A stretch of 64,000 nt of DNA, from contig JADKKA010000018.1 of NCBI GenBank assembly GCA_016720745.1, forward strand, positions 682,001 through 746,000, in the 5' to 3' direction. The DNA comes from Chitinophagaceae bacterium. Lineage in GTDB: Bacteria > Bacteroidota > Bacteroidia > Chitinophagales > Chitinophagaceae. Positions 54,383 through 63,920 of this stretch are shown here, piece by piece. The notes beneath the pieces are model-generated. The model was not told the DNA's origin, made no database searches, and saw only the letters and a program-made list of their open reading frames with translations. How positions within the stretch are numbered: position 1 is the stretch's first letter; every line of letters starts with the position of its first letter. The translations under genes were made by a program, and so were the position numbers.

Positions 54383-56191
54383 CTATCGTTGCACAACCAG
54401 TTTTTGCCTCACATTTAGGTTTCCGGATTGCAGTACAATAATGTAAACCCCAATTGCCAGATCAGTCGTTGCTACAGTTATTTGCTGTTGTCGAACGCTT
54501 TCAGTTTTTAAGCATACGCCGGCAGTATTATATATACGAAGGGTGATATTGTTTAACGGAACTCCGGAGATAACATTCGAGAAACTGTTGTTTGCAGGGT
54601 TAGGTGAAATTTTCCAATAACCTTCATTCCCGATTTCGATCAGTCCGGTTAGCACTGCATTAATGCTATTCGAAGGAGAAGAGCTACAGGCATTTTGGGT
54701 TGTAATACAATAGTAAGTTCCGCTGGAAGTAATGGTATATGCAGGGTTGGTGGCACCGCTGATGATGCCGGCAGCATTATACCATTGGTTTCCACTCACC
54801 ACATTGGAGGTCAGGATATTTCCGGATTGGGTGATGACCGGCGGTACCGGTCTGGGTGTAACATTAACTTTTAAAGTGGTAAATCCCCCCGGGCCGTAAT
54901 TATTGACCCCTCTCACGATAATTTCTCCGGATTGAGCAGCGGCACCGAAGTTTAGTGTAATGGAATTGCTGGAACTGCTGCCTGTTATACCGGCAGGCAT
55001 TGACCATGCATAAGAAGTTGCATTGGGGATTGGAGGCACTGTATAGGTAACATTGTTGTCGCCCTGACAAACAGTGGAGAGTCCGGTAATAGCCGAACTG
55101 CAACCAGGGATATGATTTTTAACAGCCCTGTATAATAAAAAGGTAACGGCTTCCATACCAGAGGGAAAACAATTGGTCAGCCCTGTAACTGAAAATTTCA
55201 GGCATGAATCATACATCATTTTGCTCCGGTATCCCCAGGTGGAACCGCCGTGGCCCCAGTACGTATAGCTCTGTGTGGTTTCCCGGCTGATACCCAGACC
55301 ATACTGGTACAAGGAGTTGCCGGTACCTATGAAATTAGTGAGTTCATGGAGTGAGGATGGCTGAAGAATTTGACCGTTAAATACAGCATTATACCATTGC
55401 AGCATTTCTGATGGCGTTGAAAAGATAGCACCGGCGCAACCAGCGGCGGAATTAAGTCCGGTTCTTGCGGTATCATGGTAATCAATAGTATTCCACCATC
55501 TGTGTGCGATAGTACCGGATGCAGGTTCTTCCACATCATAAAATGTACTGTCCATGCTAAGGGGTGTAAATAAACTATCTCTGATTAAACGGGCAATCGA
55601 AAACCCGGTGGCATTTTTAGCAATCATTCCTGCAAGAACATAATTGATATTGGAATATTCATAACTGGTACCTGCAGGAAAAAATGGTGCTCCCAGCCAG
55701 CCCAGTACTTCTGTAGCTGTAAACATCCTGGCAGGATGTGCCTTGATTGTGTCCATCCAGGGTGCAATGAATAGTGGGTCGGAAATACCGCTCGAATGAT
55801 TGAGCAGTTGCCGGATTCGGATTGCGGGATTGATATTTGGGTAATTGGGAAGCCATCTGCTGAGGGGGTCGTCAAGACTGATGATCCGGTCTTCTGCGAG
55901 TTTTAGCATCATGACAGAAACAAAGAGTTTGCTATTGCTGGCAATACCCATCCGCATACCGGTATTGATGGGTTGACCGGTATGTGAAATACCGGCAACA
56001 CCAATCCAATTTCCCTGGCCTGGTATGCTTACGCCAGCCGACATCCCTTTAATATTTCCAACCTGCTGAAAATAGGAATTCAGGGTATCCTGCAGCATAT
56101 TGGCAAGTTGAGAATTGAAGCTTTGGGCATTGGATTCCTGCCATGAATTCATCAGGAAAAAAAGTATTGATATTAGCTTCGCAGGCTTCAT
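54383..56191 (-). CDS. Type IX-secreted serine hydrolase (beta-lactamase/esterase fold)
   Basis: 602 residues from MKPAKLISILFFL; signal peptide ends ESNAQ. Penicillin-binding-like motifs: Ser85-x-x-Lys88 in GIASNSKLF, Tyr179-Ser-Asn181 in YEYSNINYV and HGG in YWGHGGSTWGY. About residues 360-500 form Ig/PKD-like modules (VCQGDNNVTYTVPPIP, AYSWSMPAGITG-like YAWSMPAGITG). The last ~75 residues are a sorting domain (GYWKISPNPANNSFSNVIS, AIGVYIIVLQSGN). Substrate could be a D-amino peptide, ester or beta-lactam. Confidence 0.9.
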   Translation of the reverse strand: MKPAKLISILFFLMNSWQESNAQSFNSQLANMLQDTLNSYFQQVGNIKGMSAGVSIPGQGNWIGVAGISHTGQPINTGMRMGIASNSKLFVSVMMLKLAEDRIISLDDPLSRWLPNYPNINPAIRIRQLLNHSSGISDPLFIAPWMDTIKAHPARMFTATEVLGWLGAPFFPAGTSYEYSNINYVLAGMIAKNATGFSIARLIRDSLFTPLSMDSTFYDVEEPASGTIAHRWWNTIDYHDTARTGLNSAAGCAGAIFSTPSEMLQWYNAVFNGQILQPSSLHELTNFIGTGNSLYQYGLGISRETTQSYTYWGHGGSTWGYRSKMMYDSCLKFSVTGLTNCFPSGMEAVTFLLYRAVKNHIPGCSSAITGLSTVCQGDNNVTYTVPPIPNATSYAWSMPAGITGSSSSNSITLNFGAAAQSGEIIVRGVNNYGPGGFTTLKVNVTPRPVPPVITQSGNILTSNVVSGNQWYNAAGIISGATNPAYTITSSGTYYCITTQNACSSSPSNSINAVLTGLIEIGNEGYWKISPNPANNSFSNVISGVPLNNITLRIYNTAGVCLKTESVRQQQITVATTDLAIGVYIIVLQSGNLNVRQKLVVQR

Positions 56192-56351
56192 ACAAAGATC
56201 AGACTGAATACTATTGGTGACGGTCCTTCTAAAGCTACAAAACAGGTTTGAAAGCACATAGGAACAGCAGTATTATACCCTGACATAACTGGTAAACCCT
56301 TAGTATTTAACTATTAAAAGTTATAGGAATTGGGCTTATTCAGTTGCCTTA

Positions 56352-57590
56352 TTACTTTTTTAATAAAGGAAGTCTCTTTCCATAAGTAAGCTGTTGCCAG
56401 ATCTATTCCATGGGACCAAAATTGAAATAGCGGAACCAGCAATGGCTGTATGCCACTTGTAAGAGGTACACAGCAATACCGATTGGTACAAAAACGGAAG
56501 GGCCGACCCGGCCGCCAAAACCCAATCCCACTCCGTAATAGATACAGATACCAATAATTGTTTGCATCAGGTAATTGGTCAGGGCCATCCGTCCCATGGG
56601 AGCCAGGAAACGGAACCTGGTCATTCCTTTTTTTCTTTCCCAACGCAGGCAAATCATGGAAACATAAGCCAGGCAGAGTGGTACCACACTGGTGGCATAA
56701 AATAACGTATGAACCATCCCAATCGGGGAAGGAATATGTTTTTGAAAGAACTCAAAATAAAAGCAAGCGATGGCAGAGGGAATACCAATGAGGAGTCCCC
56801 ATTTTCTCAATCTTTTGAAAAGAGAAATATTGTCCGCCAAATGCGCATAGATCATTTTACGTCCGGCATAAAGTCCGATGAGAAACATGCCCAGTACTTT
56901 GGGGATACGGTTGCTATCAAGAATATAAGCGTAGCGATAGAGATAACCGGACTCCTGCCAGTTTCGCCATTCCTTCCAGCCGGCTCCGTCTTTGTACAGG
57001 TAGTATGCAAAATTTTCGTCAGCCGGGATTCCGTTTTTCTGATCAATACTGATCGCCAATTTTTCCAGAATGCTGCCGTTCTTATATTGGAATAGAACAC
57101 TGAATAAATCAAAAAGCAGCGGAGAAAAAATTAACACCGCTGCAAGGATCAGTAAGTAGCGGTTACTTAACTTTCTGAAAAGGGGTAAAATAAAACCGAT
57201 CAATGCATAGAGCAGGAGGATATCACCTTCCCAGAGTAAAAGAAGATGTCCGGCGCCCAGCAATAAGAGGATCAGGAGCCGGCGATAAAATATTTTCAGT
57301 GGGTTGGTGCCTTTTTGTTCGTTGCGGACCAGGATAATGGAGAAGCCGATACCGAACAACAGGGAAAAAAGGCTATAAAATTTTCCGTTTATAAAAACTT
57401 GTTCCAGCATACCGATGATGCCGTCGCTGGTCCAGGTAGAAAGAGATTCTTTAGCCGGCTGCGGAAGGAACGCCCATCCGGAGAAGCCAAAGAGGTTATC
57501 CATCATCACACCCAAAAGGGCAAAACCACGAAGGGCATCGAGGAGGTTCGAACGTTCTCCTGTGCCAACAGGTAGGCTGGGGTTTTGCAT
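56352..57590 (-). CDS. DUF418 membrane protein with premature TAG
   Basis: N-terminal LLDALRGFALLGVMMDN and GKFYSLFSLLFGIGFSIIL are DUF418 blocks; about ten hydrophobic helices are visible. The frame stops at TAG 56403-56405 after NFGPME. Reading on in the same frame gives IWQQLTYGKRLPLLKK to TAA 56352-56354, which is the conserved family ending with a Trp expected at the stop. So TGG appears changed to TAG: a real nonsense change or a base error. It begins two bases after the Hint gene stop, so the two are coupled. DUF418 proteins may be transporters or acyltransferase-related membrane enzymes; role unproven. Confidence 0.85.
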
Positions 57591-57592
57591 AT

Positions 57593-58819
57593 TTACTTAA
57601 TGATTTCTGTTTTAACCAGCAGTCCATTCGCAATAAAATTATCAGCTCCTGCCAGTTCAAGTGTATAAGTGGGAAGGGGTCCTTTTATTTTCTCCATATG
57701 CTGAACAGTATAGAATCTTTTTTCAGCAGGGACAAAGAGTTTTGTACCAGCAGCGAGTGTTTTTACATTTACCTGCTGGAGATAATAGGCATTCGCTTTT
57801 GAAGCATTTACTGCGGCCCATTCACCTGTTGCAGTATAAAATGGGTGGTCAGCGGTACAGGTGATCTCCTTTCCGTCCAGGACAATTTTCACCAGACTGG
57901 CATGTTGTTTTTCAATCAGCCTGGTAACGGCAACCGGTTTCATGGATTGAGTGGCGATATCGTAGCTCATTACCCAATCCCCTTTCCTGATTTCCTCAAT
58001 GGGTTTTAAGGAACCGTTGGCCATTGTAACGCCGGTTCCTGCGCCAAAACAATGTACATCGATGCCCTCAAAATAAATTTCACTGATGGCGCAGTCTTCA
58101 AACTGAGCGCCTTTATACACTTCCATGATTTCGAATTTCATGGTCCAGGCCGGTTTGGCGGACAGTACTTCCCAGTCATCCCTGTTGGCATTGCCAATCG
58201 GCGAGAAGGTGAAGATTTGTTCATTGCGCACATCCTGCAGGTTCAGGATAGCAAAGGGTTTATTGTTGAGGTACATTTTCAGTTTTTTCACCCGGGCATT
58301 ATCTCTCCAGGCTTTTTCTGATTTTACGTAGCCATTTACTATTTTAATTGTAGTGATGCGGGCAGCGGTGGGGCTGAAGCGGTAGACCAGGTATTCTCCC
58401 ACACCATTGCCAGGAACGCCTTCCACCCAGGCTGTTTTATAGCTCAGGTCATGCGCATTGCTGCCATCATATTGTATGCCTGATTGCGGCGCCAATGAGG
58501 AAGAGGAATAAACAGAATCCGGACCACCGCCACAATACCAGCTGCAGCCTTCTCCTACGGCATCCCAATAGGATTTCATTTCCATCTCTTCACATTGTTC
58601 TAATTTTTTGCGGTCAGTAGCATTGAGCTTTTCATACCCTCCTGCTTTATCTGCTTTTTCCATCAGCAACGTGCAGGCCTGTAAGGATTGCTGATAAGCC
58701 TGTTCACCCGCAGTGGATTTATTGATCAGTTCTCCGAGTTTGGGATTCATTTGGCGGGGTGTCTGTGCGGCCAGATTCAGGAAGGCAAAGCAGACCGGGA
58801 GCAGTAGTAGCCGATACAT
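57593..58819 (-). CDS. Secreted NADase-type glycan-binding / Hint-domain protein
   Basis: 408 residues from MYRLLLLPVCFAFLN; signal peptide ends NLAAQ. Residues about 25-95 are helical with several Cys (QACTLL, LEQCEEME, GCSWYCGGGP). About 100-250 is a discoidin/NADase-type glycan-binding module (YDGSNAHDLSYKTAWVEGVPG). About 255-408 is a Hint (hedgehog/intein) domain: block A starts at Cys257 (CFGAGTGVTMANGSLKPIEE), block B is CTADHPFYTATGEW with Thr322 and His325, and the end is NFIANGLLVKTEIIK. There is no C-terminal Asn-nucleophile pair and no downstream extein, so splicing is unlikely; hedgehog-like self-cleavage at Cys257 is possible. Upstream of DUF418 by two bases. Confidence 0.85.
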   Translation of the reverse strand: MYRLLLLPVCFAFLNLAAQTPRQMNPKLGELINKSTAGEQAYQQSLQACTLLMEKADKAGGYEKLNATDRKKLEQCEEMEMKSYWDAVGEGCSWYCGGGPDSVYSSSSLAPQSGIQYDGSNAHDLSYKTAWVEGVPGNGVGEYLVYRFSPTAARITTIKIVNGYVKSEKAWRDNARVKKLKMYLNNKPFAILNLQDVRNEQIFTFSPIGNANRDDWEVLSAKPAWTMKFEIMEVYKGAQFEDCAISEIYFEGIDVHCFGAGTGVTMANGSLKPIEEIRKGDWVMSYDIATQSMKPVAVTRLIEKQHASLVKIVLDGKEITCTADHPFYTATGEWAAVNASKANAYYLQQVNVKTLAAGTKLFVPAEKRFYTVQHMEKIKGPLPTYTLELAGADNFIANGLLVKTEIIK

Positions 58820-59068
58820 GTTGGATAGGTTTGGTGGTAAAATGCAGCAGTAAGTTAGTTTTTTTGGGTAAAACGCTGAAGAGAATTTAGTAAATGGCAA
58901 ACCCGGCTCTGTAAACAGTAGAATTCCTGTACTTGGAAAGGCAGGTACTTGTCAGGGTAACCCATATGCAACTGTAAGCAGCGGTACTCCCTGTTATTCA
59001 TTCAAACTACAGACAAGCAGTAGGATTGCCGGATCATATTATAAAAACGCAATTAACTTGTAAGCAGA

Positions 59069-61242
59069 TTATAATTTCTTCAGCAACAATTTCTTCTGCG
59101 AAAAATTAAATGCCGCATCCAGCATTTCCATGAATTTTGCCCAGTTTTCTTTTTTCACCGTAGTTTGTTTGTATAATTTTTTGACCAGGATGCTCAGGGT
59201 ATTTCCTTCCACAGAAGCCTGTACAGCGAAAGTGCCGGTTTCGTTATCAATATTCATATTCAGGTTCTGAACGCCTACCGCTTTATAACCTTCCGGAATC
59301 GTAAAGTTGATAATATTCCGCAGGCTGCGGGGGAAACCCATATGGGCATCCACTTCCCTTTGCCTTTCGTCCTGTGAAATGAAAAGCTGCTCACCAATCA
59401 GGCCCGGTACATTCACGAGCAGGTTATCACCCGCCTTCATCACCATATCACTCAGGCTCATTTTATTTGTATAGTTTAATTCCTGTTTACGCCAGGTACG
59501 GCCATCAGAATTGAGCGAGAATTCATGATAGGCACTGATATTGTCAAAATCATCACCCAGGGCATCTTTCATGTATTCCAGTTTCCTGGTTTTGTCTTCT
59601 TTTTTGCGCTCCCGCAATTTTTTCTTCATAACTCTCCAGTTGTACTCCTTTCATACTGCCCCTTACATCATCTTCCCCTCCATAGCTACGGTGATCATCA
59701 TCCAGCGCCGTGGTATGGATCAGGGCCTGTACATTATAGAATTTCTTACTTAAGCCCGTTGCAGCTTTTTGTAAGGTCACTGCCATACTTTTTGATGCCG
59801 TGTCTATTGACGCTGTGATCGTATTGGTAGTTACATTGTCTTCCGGTTTGCTGGCAGGTAATGTTATCGGCGTGGCGGTTGGATTCTTGCCCAATGAAAT
59901 AATATAGGCCGGGGTATTCAGGTACTCTTCCCGGAAATCAAAAGGGTTCGAAAAAATGGTACTGTTGAAAATGAATTTATCTTTCACTTTCACCATCCAT
60001 TCCGGTTCTGTTCTGAAAATAATATTTTCGGGCCTTGTCAACGTAAGCGGCGTGGTCACCACCAGGTCATATGGAATCTTGCGCAGGTCCAGGCACTGGG
60101 TCAGACAGGAAGCAAACAATTCACTGGAAAATCCGTTCGAGCGGTAATGGGCCATATGCCGCAGCACATAGTAAGCTTTCTGGATATAATCATCTTCCCT
60201 TAAATCAGTGGCGCCAATTTGTTTCAGGTAGGCTTTAGCCATGGTATAATAAAATGAGCCATCCAGCCGGTTGTAGAGGTTGTTCATTTTTTTGGCCAGT
60301 TCTTCCGGACTGATATTCTGTTTTAGTTCACCCCGGTCGCCAATAAAAAGATCAGAGCGGTTTTCGCTGCGGGAGAAAACAATCTGAAATTTAACCATGG
60401 GCAATTCAACCATGCTGTTGACCCAGCGGGTATCACTGATTTTATCCCGGTTGCGGTCTTCCCAGCTGTATTCGGCATTACTATTCCCGCTTTCTTTGAA
60501 GGCCGGGGCCCCCATGGTGGATTTGGAGTTGATAAAGGATTTATCGTCTGTATCAATTTCAAATTTCTGGCTGAGCACCGGGTACTCTCTTGTGCAAACA
60601 AAATAGATGGGATCAAATTCGATATAGCTCATCTTTTTAACAGTATTGTCATCGTAAAAGATGGTGCCATAGTCAATGATATCACCGGGGTCGAGGTCAG
60701 GAAGCGCTACTTTAAAAAAAGATCACCCGGCTTTTACTTTTATCATAATAGGTGCTGGCTTTCCCAATATAAGGTGTGTAAGTGGAGGGAACGTTGTCGT
60801 TATCCTCGATATAAATCGCATTCCGGATAGATACATCTTTCACGGTTCCGTCGGGTTTTATAATGCGGATGCCTGCTCCATCATTGGAAGAGCCGATCCG
60901 GAAATAAAAAGATGAATAGGTATTCACGGCATCCCGGTCGTTGAGTTTGATCCTGCGGCGGGTGATTTCATAGACGGCCAGTTTATTGGCATCCTTATCA
61001 AAGGAGAAACGGGTTTTTTGGGCAATGATGACACCGCTTTCTTCTTTCCATTTATCAGGAACAGCACTCACAGCAAAATCAGGATCCGGGTCATCCCAGA
61101 TTTGTTTCATGTTACGGGCGATGCTTTCCAGTTTGGAGGGGGTGAAAGTGGCTTCGTCGTCATCCTGAGCATCACCTAACAAAGGCAAGCTGAAAATATA
61201 TAGTGCAATGAGGAGCTTTCCTTTCAAATGTAATTGCTTCAT
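59069..61242 (-). CDS. DUF3857 / transglutaminase-like secreted protein (copy A), two frameshifts
   Basis: About 725 residues if joined, from MKQLHLKGKLLIALY (signal peptide ends LGDAQ). Three open pieces (stops at 60712, 59553 and 59069) join after removing one base from the seven-A run 60714-60720 (giving VIFFKVALPDLDPGDIIDYG) and one from the six-T run 59618-59623 (giving SYEEKLRERKKEDKTRKL). Total is 724 codons plus two bases. The DUF3857 beta module comes first (YEITRRRIKLNDRDAVNTYS), then a transglutaminase-core region (YVLRHMAHYRSNGFSSELFA), where the Cys-His-Asp triad is not obvious (SCLTQCLDLRKI), and a C-terminal beta region. Exported; function unknown. Confidence 0.75.
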
Positions 61243-61249
61243 ATAGAAA

Positions 61250-61823
61250 AATTTTTTTTCCCGCAAAGGGCGCAAAGAAGCGCAAAAAGAGTTTGAAATT
61301 TATGGCTAGTTTCATATTGTGCATAGAAATGTTACGATAACTTAATTTATGATAAAAACCCAAAGGATATCAAAGTCCGTTTACTTTCCTGAAAATCCCA
61401 TTCTTTATATACTCCACATTAAAATTGATCAGAAATCCAAGTTTTATTTCTGTGATTTTCATGTAGTTTAAAATTGTTTTATGATGAATCTTTTCAATTG
61501 TCTCAATTGACTTAAGTTCAATGATCACTTTGTTATCTATTATAATATCAGCCCGAAATGATTTGTCAAGGATAGTGTTTTTGTATTGAACCGGTATTTC
61601 CATCTGTCTTGAAAATGGAATATTTCTTTCAGTTAACTCATAAGCAAAAGCAGACTCATATACACTTTCCAAAAGACCTGGTCCTAATATTTTATGAATT
61701 GTATAAGCAATATCCACTGCAATTGTTCCTATTTCGTTCTCAGTCATTCTAAATACTTCTGGTTTTCATTTACTTTATCGCTAGTGCTTTGCGTTCTTTG
61801 CGCCCTTTGCGGGAAATAAAATT
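61250..61823. mobile_element. Inverted-repeat-bounded unit carrying a GxxExxY gene
   Basis: Left arm 61250-61286 and right arm 61788-61823 are inverted copies of one sequence: AATTTT(T/A)TTTCCCGC followed by AAAGGGCGCAAAGAA and, after one extra G on the left, CGCAAA. About 30 bp pair with one mismatch. The interior holds only the GxxExxY gene on the minus strand and A+T-rich flanks. The unit lies exactly in the gap between two tandem DUF3857 genes. Whether it moves is inference. Confidence 0.6.
61370..61747 (-). CDS. GxxExxY protein (PD-(D/E)XK-like nuclease fold)
   Basis: 125 residues. The name-giving motif is GLLESVY at 24-30 (GPGLLESVYESAFAYEL). The core PD-(D/E)XK residues can be read as Asp67 (FRADIIID) and Glu77-x-Lys79 (VIIELKS), so catalysis is possible. 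No signal peptide. Members are common in Bacteroidota and often found alone in repeat-rich spots; biological role undetermined. Strongly A+T-rich compared with both neighbours and bounded by the long inverted repeat, which fits recent insertion. Confidence 0.92.
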   Translation of the reverse strand: MTENEIGTIAVDIAYTIHKILGPGLLESVYESAFAYELTERNIPFSRQMEIPVQYKNTILDKSFRADIIIDNKVIIELKSIETIEKIHHKTILNYMKITEIKLGFLINFNVEYIKNGIFRKVNGL

Positions 61824-61848
61824 CCGCGAAGCGGGTCCCGGGGAACCA

Positions 61849-63785
61849 TCATGGCTTCTTAATTAGTATCAGCGTACTATTAAAATCCTTCAGCTTATCC
61901 GCAAATTTTTTCCAGTTCTCAAAATCTGCTTTCCGGATCCGGCCGGTAGGAAAGGAAAGGGTTTTTTTGAAACTGATTTTATTGTCTTTACTGCTATAGG
62001 CTGCGGTCACTGCATAGTCGGCATTTTTTTCATCAATAGGAGCGGGGAGTGAAGCTACTTTGTAACCTGCCGGAAGGATCAACTCCGTTTCATCCTGTGA
62101 GATATACCCGCTGCTCAATGCATAATCCTGTTGCCTGTCCTTGTCAGGAATCAATCCGCGGAGATCTTCCGGGAAGAAATCAATACCCAGGTATATTTCT
62201 TTGTCTTCGGTGATGATATAATTCGTGAGATCAATGTCACCTTCCACCACCACCGGAATTTCCCGGTTATTGAGATCAGATGTTTTTACATTGGTCACCA
62301 CCAGGTTTTTGTTCCCGAATTCCAGGAAACGCTGGATCACTTTCTTTTTGTCGTGTGTGGGCAGGTCGTGGTAATACTGGTGAAACCGGGTGCGCTGTTC
62401 TCCGGTCAATGTAGCTTTTACATGTCCCTTCAGCACATTGTCTTTCAGCTGAAAACTGGTTTGGGTGAGCAGCTTACTTTTTCAATATCCATTAACGGTA
62501 CTTTCTTCACTTCATACTTATCACCTTTTCCAATGAGTACTTCCTTTCCCTGTATCCGCCAGGCATAGTCACCAAAGGGGATATATTTTTCAGTGCCATC
62601 CAGGTAATATTCTTTTCCGCCGATCATGACGGTGCTGATACAATGATTGTCCACTGCCAGCGAAGGAAGCGTATAGTCGTAAGGAATATGCCGGGTACCA
62701 ATCCAGGTCATGTACGCATCAAAGCCTGCGATTTTCAACATTTCGGTAATGAGGTTGGCCATTCCCTTGCAGTCGCCATATTTTGATTTGTATACCTCAT
62801 TGGCGGAAGCAGGAATAAAACCGGCCAGTCCGTCTTCAAATGCGATATAGCGGATATTGTCCTGTACCCAGTAAAAGATCGCTTTTACTTTATCAATATC
62901 CGTGCTCTTGCCACGGGTAAGTTCAGCCACTTTTGATTTAAAATCATCGGGCTTGTTCACTGTTTTCTGATAGAGGAATTTGTACCAGTTATACAGATCG
63001 CCGACATCGGCAAATCCATTTTCCTTTTTACCATCGTTACTGAAAGATTTCACTACAAACACAATATGCGGATACGTATAAGCAATACCAATCCCCCGGC
63101 TTTCACTTTTAAGGCCGGGTACATTCAGCATTTTAAAAGTGTAGACCGTCATATTTTTTTCCGTGGTCTTCTGTTTGGTGATTTTATAATCAGCGAAATT
63201 GTATTCCCGGAGATCCAGTTCCAGCCAGTCGGGCACTTTTACCCTTATGATTTTTTCCTTGGCAGGATAAAAACTGTGGAAATAAACGGAAGTGAGGTAT
63301 TTGCTGTCGAGGTATTTTTTTTCTGTCTCCACACGTGTGGCATCTCCATAACCGGAGAAGCCGATATTGAAATACTTCACCCGGCTGTCATCTGAAAAGT
63401 AATCACTGGAACTGGCAGAACGGTCAATGGCATATCCCACATTGTAGTTTTTCTTCACCCCAAACATTCCTTTCATTTTTTCCAGTTGTTTGAAGGAAGT
63501 GATCTTGGTAAAGGAATTATAGAAATCGTAATACTGGATCCCTGCAGATTCCCGGAGGGATAAAAAATTGATCCCGGTACTGCGGGTAGCCATTACTACA
63601 GATCGCTTATCCTCGCTGCGGCCTTTGTCAAAACTAAACTCCTCTTCCACCAGGGTGGCGGCTACCCGGTCTTCGGTGAATACTTTTTTCAGGCGGTTGG
63701 CCTCATAAATATCTTCATCGGACTGGGCCGGGACGACCAGGGGAAGGAAGAGCAGGGCGATCAGGAACCTGTACAATAGCTGCAT
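61849..63785 (-). CDS. DUF3857 / transglutaminase-like secreted protein (copy B), frameshifted
   Basis: About 646 residues if joined, from MQLLYRFLIALLFLP (signal peptide ends VVPAQ). The frame ending at 62445 (IEKVSCSPKPVFS) becomes IEKSKLLTQTSFQLKDNM after adding one base to the five-T run 62478-62482 and continues to 61849. The transglutaminase core has a full triad: Cys in YGDCKGMANL, His in VDNHCIST, Asp in YYLDGTEKYI. N-terminal DUF3857-like beta domain (about 25-230) and a C-terminal beta domain. Likely periplasmic cross-linking, protease or amidase-like enzyme; substrate unknown. Paralogue-like partner of copy A. Confidence 0.82.
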
Positions 63786-63920
63786 AATGGAGTTTTAACT
63801 GTAACAATATAAAAAGACTTGCTGATATTGGGTGGGGTTGGCACCTGATTTTTACTGAGAAAAATCAAGCATTTCAGAACCTGAATTGCTTTAAATTCGC
63901 GAAACAATTTAAACAGCCAT

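Noticed and set aside
59553..61275. Programmed ribosomal frameshifting in the DUF3857 genes
   Set aside because: The shifts go both ways, occur in many unrelated genes, and lack slippery heptamers with downstream structures; error or decay is simpler.
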